A stretch of DNA of 17,515 nt, taken from Verrucomicrobia bacterium UBA1727. Its GTDB lineage: Bacteria > Verrucomicrobiota > Kiritimatiellia > RFP12 > UBA1067. Position numbers and translations under genes: made by a program. Positions 14,150 through 17,515 of this stretch are shown here, piece after piece (position 1 is the stretch's first letter; each line of letters opens with the position of its first letter). The notes under the pieces were generated by a model that saw only the letters and a program-made list of their open reading frames with translations, did no database searches and was not told where the DNA came from. The stretch covers positions 1 to 17,515 of the forward strand of contig DCIL01000061.1 of NCBI GenBank assembly GCA_002315875.1. The letters run 5' to 3'.

Positions 14150-14964
14150 TTCGACGCCTGGCGCATCTTGTAGCCGTGGAAGCGACGGGTGTTGTAGAGC
14201 GGTTGCTTGTCATCGACGGGAAGTCCCATCGCCTTGCGGATGGCGAGGAAGTCCTTGACCGACTTCGGACCCACCTGCTGAAGCGGCGCGCCGTGTCCCG
14301 ACGCAAGCAACAGCACCTGGCAGTAGGCATCGGCGTTCTCCGCGAACCACTCCGCCTCCTCGACATCACGCGCTCCACAGAGGATTCCGTGATTCTCCAT
14401 GAAGACGACATTGGACTTCTTCGAGGCCTCCGCGACGGTCGCGGCGATCTCCTCACCACCCGGCGTCGCGTAAGGCGCGAGCGGAACCTGATTGAGGAAG
14501 ATGTCGGCTTCGGGATTGATTCCGTTCGGCGGAACCTGTCCCGCGAAGATGAAAGCGTTGCAGTGCGGCGGATGGCAATGAACGCAGGCGTTCCACCCGG
14601 CCGCCTTCATCATCGCGATATGCACGCGCACCTCGCTCGTGCGCGGACGATATCCGCAGAGCTGCCCGGCATTCATATCGACGAGGCAGATGTCCTCGCG
14701 CTTCATATAGCCCTTGCAGCAGAGCGTCGGCGTGCAGAGGACGAGATCCTCGCCGACGCGAACCGAGATGTTGCCGCCGTTGCCGTCGGTGTAGCCCTTC
14801 GCGTAGATACGGCGCCCCATCTCGCAGATCGCGTCCTTGACCGCGTTGATCGGAGCGGACTTGAAGAACTTGTCGAGCTGGGCACGGGTCTTCGGCTGCG
14901 GACCCTTCTTCCAGTCGTAGGCGCGATTGACGAGCGGCGGATTGATATAAAGTTTCTTATCCAT
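14146..14964 (-). CDS. Class II aldolase/adducin-family protein
   Basis: A 272-residue zinc-dependent aldolase or epimerase of the fuculose-1-phosphate aldolase/AraD type. Zinc ligands are H129 and H131 in VHCHPP and H192 in ENHGILCG; E111 in TSE fits the catalytic acid. The block DGNGGNISVRVGEDLVLCTPT (60-80) is the family's phosphate-binding region. It is longer than FucA (about 215) because of an N-terminal extension of some 40 residues. I start at ATG 14964; a TTG at 15003 would add 13 residues without a better ribosome binding site. Substrate cannot be told; fuculose, rhamnulose or ribulose phosphates are the usual possibilities. Its stop overlaps the tmk start. Confidence 0.88.
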   Translation of the reverse strand: MDKKLYINPPLVNRAYDWKKGPQPKTRAQLDKFFKSAPINAVKDAICEMGRRIYAKGYTDGNGGNISVRVGEDLVLCTPTLCCKGYMKREDICLVDMNAGQLCGYRPRTSEVRVHIAMMKAAGWNACVHCHPPHCNAFIFAGQVPPNGINPEADIFLNQVPLAPYATPGGEEIAATVAEASKKSNVVFMENHGILCGARDVEEAEWFAENADAYCQVLLLASGHGAPLQQVGPKSVKDFLAIRKAMGLPVDDKQPLYNTRRFHGYKMRQASK

Positions 14965-15006
14965 CTTAAGTTGCTTTCTGTTTTCTAAATGAAAAGTCCC
15001 CAAAGC

Positions 15007-15738
15007 TCATTGCCCCATTTCAAGGCGCGCGGCAAGACGCTCGGGGAGTCCGGCTTCCAATATCTTCGACTGGGCCGAGGCAATGTCGTATTCGAGTCGA
15101 CGGAAACGGACCGTGCGCGACTTCACGTCGTAAAGCGCGTAGGCCGCACGCGGATCTCCGTCACGCGGCTGACCGACCGACCCGACGTTGATGAAATACT
15201 TGCGCCCGATCGGCAGCTTGAAATCCTGAGCGTCGATGCGATAGACCGCGCCGAGTTGCTTTTCGTAGATCATCGGACAATGGGTGTGGCCGTGGAAGCA
15301 AAGCGACGTCACCTGATGAACGAAATGGGCCTCGGCCTGAAGATGATCGAAGACATAACCGAAGGCGCTGGGATTATCCAAGGTCGCGTGAACGAGCGTG
15401 ATGCCCATGTTGACGGACTTGAACGGAAGCGAGGCGAGAAATTCGAGCTCCTCCTGCGAAAGCGCGCCGCGCGTCCATTCCACCACTTCCGCCGCGGCAG
15501 GATTGAAATCATCGAGATCCTGGAAGGACGAGACGTAATGATCGTGGTTACCCATCACGATCGGACAACCGAGCGAGCGGACGAGCTCAAGGCATTCGTG
15601 CGGCTGCGCACCGTATCCGACGACATCACCGGTGCAAAGGTAATCGGTCACGCCCTCGCGACGGCAATCCTCAAGCACAACCTCGAGCGCATCGAGATTC
15701 GAATGTATGTCTCCGATTATCGCAATGAGTTTATCCAC
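15007..15738 (-). CDS. Calcineurin-like metallophosphoesterase
   Basis: A 243-residue phosphoesterase with the full metal-site motif set: GDIHSN (9-14), GDVVGYG (37-43), GNHD (63-66), VHATL (116-120) and GHTH (150-153). This is the YfcE/MJ0936-like group of two-metal phosphodiesterases; its substrate is not predicted. The start is GTG at 15738, preceded by AAAGGA about 7 nt upstream and placed 9 nt after the ispD stop. It is followed by a 42 nt gap before the aldolase. Confidence 0.9.
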   Translation of the reverse strand: MDKLIAIIGDIHSNLDALEVVLEDCRREGVTDYLCTGDVVGYGAQPHECLELVRSLGCPIVMGNHDHYVSSFQDLDDFNPAAAEVVEWTRGALSQEELEFLASLPFKSVNMGITLVHATLDNPSAFGYVFDHLQAEAHFVHQVTSLCFHGHTHCPMIYEKQLGAVYRIDAQDFKLPIGRKYFINVGSVGQPRDGDPRAAYALYDVKSRTVRFRRLEYDIASAQSKILEAGLPERLAARLEMGQ

Positions 15739-15747
15739 ACGAGTCCT

Positions 15748-16416
15748 TTACTTGAGCAGCGACGCCACCAGCTGCAGATCCTCGGGAACGGTAATCTTGA
15801 TATTCGGCTTCAGCGACTCGACGATCTTCACGGCGACGCCGTTCTTCTCGACCGCCTCGCAATCGTCCGTCACTTCCTTGTCGCCGAGCGCGGCATACGC
15901 CTCACGGAGATCGCGAAGCGCGAACGCCTGCGGCGTCTGCACGCGCCACAGCTTCGCACGCGGCACCGTCGCCGAGACCGTCGTCCCCTTCGCGCATTCC
16001 TTGAGCGTATCCGTCACGGGACGCCCCACGGTCGCCGCGAGCGAACGCTTCGAGGCCTTGACGACTTCGGCGATGACCTCGGGCGTGATCATCGGCCGCG
16101 CGGCATCGTGAATGACCACCGAGGTGGTATCGACGTCACAGACCTTGAGCCCGGCCTGCACCGATTCGCTGCGGGTCTTGCCACCGGCGACAATGCGCTG
16201 AAGCTTGGAGATGCCGAACATCTTCGCAACCGCCTGCGAGGCCGCGAGCTGCTCCTTGCGGACGACGAGGACGATCCGATCGACTGCCGCACAGCGCTCG
16301 AACGCCAGGAGGCTCCACGCCACGACCGGTTTGTTGACCAAGCTGAGGAAGTTCTTGTCGACCTTCCCGCCCATTCTCTCCGACTTGCCTGCCGCAACTA
16401 TTATCGCCGTTACCAT
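15748..16416 (-). CDS. ispD: 2-C-methyl-D-erythritol 4-phosphate cytidylyltransferase
   Basis: A 222-residue nucleotidyltransferase of the non-mevalonate isoprenoid pathway, joining CTP to MEP. Signature blocks are AAGKSERMGGKVDKNF (8-23), which replaces the usual PKQ with DKN, GGKTRSESVQAGL (78-90), HDAARP (103-108), RVQTPQAF (158-165) and VTDDCEAVE (182-190). The start is ATG 16416, preceded by GGGAGG 7 nt upstream; the longer frame to 16533 overlaps secA and has no family likeness. It starts 22 nt after the secA stop, so the two are likely co-transcribed. Confidence 0.94.
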   Translation of the reverse strand: MVTAIIVAAGKSERMGGKVDKNFLSLVNKPVVAWSLLAFERCAAVDRIVLVVRKEQLAASQAVAKMFGISKLQRIVAGGKTRSESVQAGLKVCDVDTTSVVIHDAARPMITPEVIAEVVKASKRSLAATVGRPVTDTLKECAKGTTVSATVPRAKLWRVQTPQAFALRDLREAYAALGDKEVTDDCEAVEKNGVAVKIVESLKPNIKITVPEDLQLVASLLK

Positions 16417-16438
16417 GTCATGCCTCCCTTTGATGAAA

Positions 16439-17515
<1,077 letters not shown>

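Overview
The window is one co-oriented block: every gene I can support lies on the minus strand, so transcription runs from the right edge (position 17515) to the left edge. Coding DNA is GC-rich and tightly packed, with many 1-19 bp gene overlaps (TGATG, ATGA, GTGA junctions). The gene set (Tol/Ton-type envelope complex, BatD-like protein, diderm lipoprotein, a sigma-54 activator, an ArfB/C12orf65-type release-factor-like protein) fits a diderm bacterium. The overall style suggests the PVC group, perhaps Verrucomicrobiota/Kiritimatiellota; that placement is inference, not shown by any marker here.

Right-hand housekeeping and envelope block (17515 to 7711): the 3' part of secA, then ispD, a metallophosphoesterase, a class II aldolase, thymidylate kinase, ExbB/TolQ, ExbD/TolR, TonB/TolA, a two-part BatD-like protein, a P-loop ATPase and TolB. 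The ExbB-ExbD-TonB-TolB order is a Tol-Pal-like locus, but Pal is absent from its usual place and a BatD-like protein plus an ATPase sit inside the run.

Middle block (7700 to 4608): gatC and gatA (amidotransferase subunits C and A) followed by a ROK kinase-like gene. gatC and gatA are split by a 483 bp segment bounded by perfect 17 bp inverted repeats, each ending in TTAA. It carries one gene, a four-helix-bundle protein of the 23S rRNA intervening-sequence (S23) family, plus purine-rich short repeats. Removing it with one TTAA copy would leave gatC stop and gatA start 8 nt apart, so it looks like a compact insertion.

Left block (4603 to 1): a candidate promoter, a membrane-anchored coiled-coil protein, a previously unlisted 54-residue lipoprotein, an RluA-type pseudouridine synthase, a GGQ release-factor-like protein, and a sigma-54 enhancer-binding activator that overlaps the release-factor gene. 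Just past the activator's stop codon is a well-formed sigma-54 -24/-12 promoter (TGGCAC-N5-TTGCA, 10 bp between GG and GC) pointing at a membrane-protein gene that runs off the left edge. I read this as a possible signal-responsive regulon in which ribosome-rescue and rRNA/tRNA-modification genes are co-expressed with an activator whose target begins at the left edge. This and the S23-type element are the two observations most worth following.
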